This document shows positions 5,823 to 5,831 of a DNA stretch of 5,831 nucleotides, in pieces. Source of the stretch: DATIHT01 sp964348615 (GTDB lineage Bacteria > Patescibacteriota > Microgenomatia > Curtissbacterales > GWA2-41-24); contig CAYGDE010000039.1 in NCBI GenBank assembly GCA_964348615.1, forward strand, positions 1 to 5,831, read 5' to 3'. Below the pieces are notes generated by a model, which saw only the letters and a program-made list of their open reading frames with translations, was not told the DNA's origin and did no database searches. A program made the position numbers and the translations under genes. The first letter of the stretch is position 1; every line of letters begins with the position of its first letter.

Positions 5823-5831
5823 TCATTTTGA

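Overview
This AT-rich window holds three large genes for polytopic membrane proteins. All three look like GT-C-fold (lipid-phosphosugar-dependent) glycosyltransferases or close relatives. The standard code fits: TGA is a stop and tryptophan is TGG. Compact packing, lack of clear Shine-Dalgarno sites and the protein types suggest an uncultivated bacterium of the Patescibacteria/CPR kind, perhaps Microgenomates-like. That placement is inference from resemblance; there is no rRNA or marker gene here.

Layout. At the left edge (1-61, minus) a small piece may be the start of another gene. It lies 27 bases downstream of a 477-residue membrane protein (89-1522, minus) with a DxDxYYH motif near its N terminus, as in STT3-like enzymes. 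Only 20 bases away and divergent is a 720-residue TMTC-like protein (1543-3705, plus). It has a GT-C membrane part, about two to three TPR repeats, and a C-terminal domain resembling PsbP/DUF1795. Its 3' end overlaps by 60 bases the 3' end of a convergent YfhO-family protein (minus; preferred start 5784, stop at 3646). Only about 38-47 bases lie beyond that gene at the right edge.

The genes plausibly form a surface-glycosylation island. Each protein would take sugar from a polyprenyl-phosphate carrier and transfer it, outside the membrane, to protein or polymer acceptors. Donors and acceptors cannot be read from the sequence.

The most unusual content is inside the TMTC-like gene. An in-frame 102-base palindromic element (1873-1974), built from degenerate 7-base repeats of opposite orientation around an AGCGR-rich core, adds about 34 residues to a predicted cytoplasmic loop. 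Two further loops carry clusters of four NCGAAT hexamers spaced 10-12 bases apart, read in all three codon phases. The gene therefore seems to have been decorated by at least two kinds of short DNA repeat, each placed where extra residues are tolerated.
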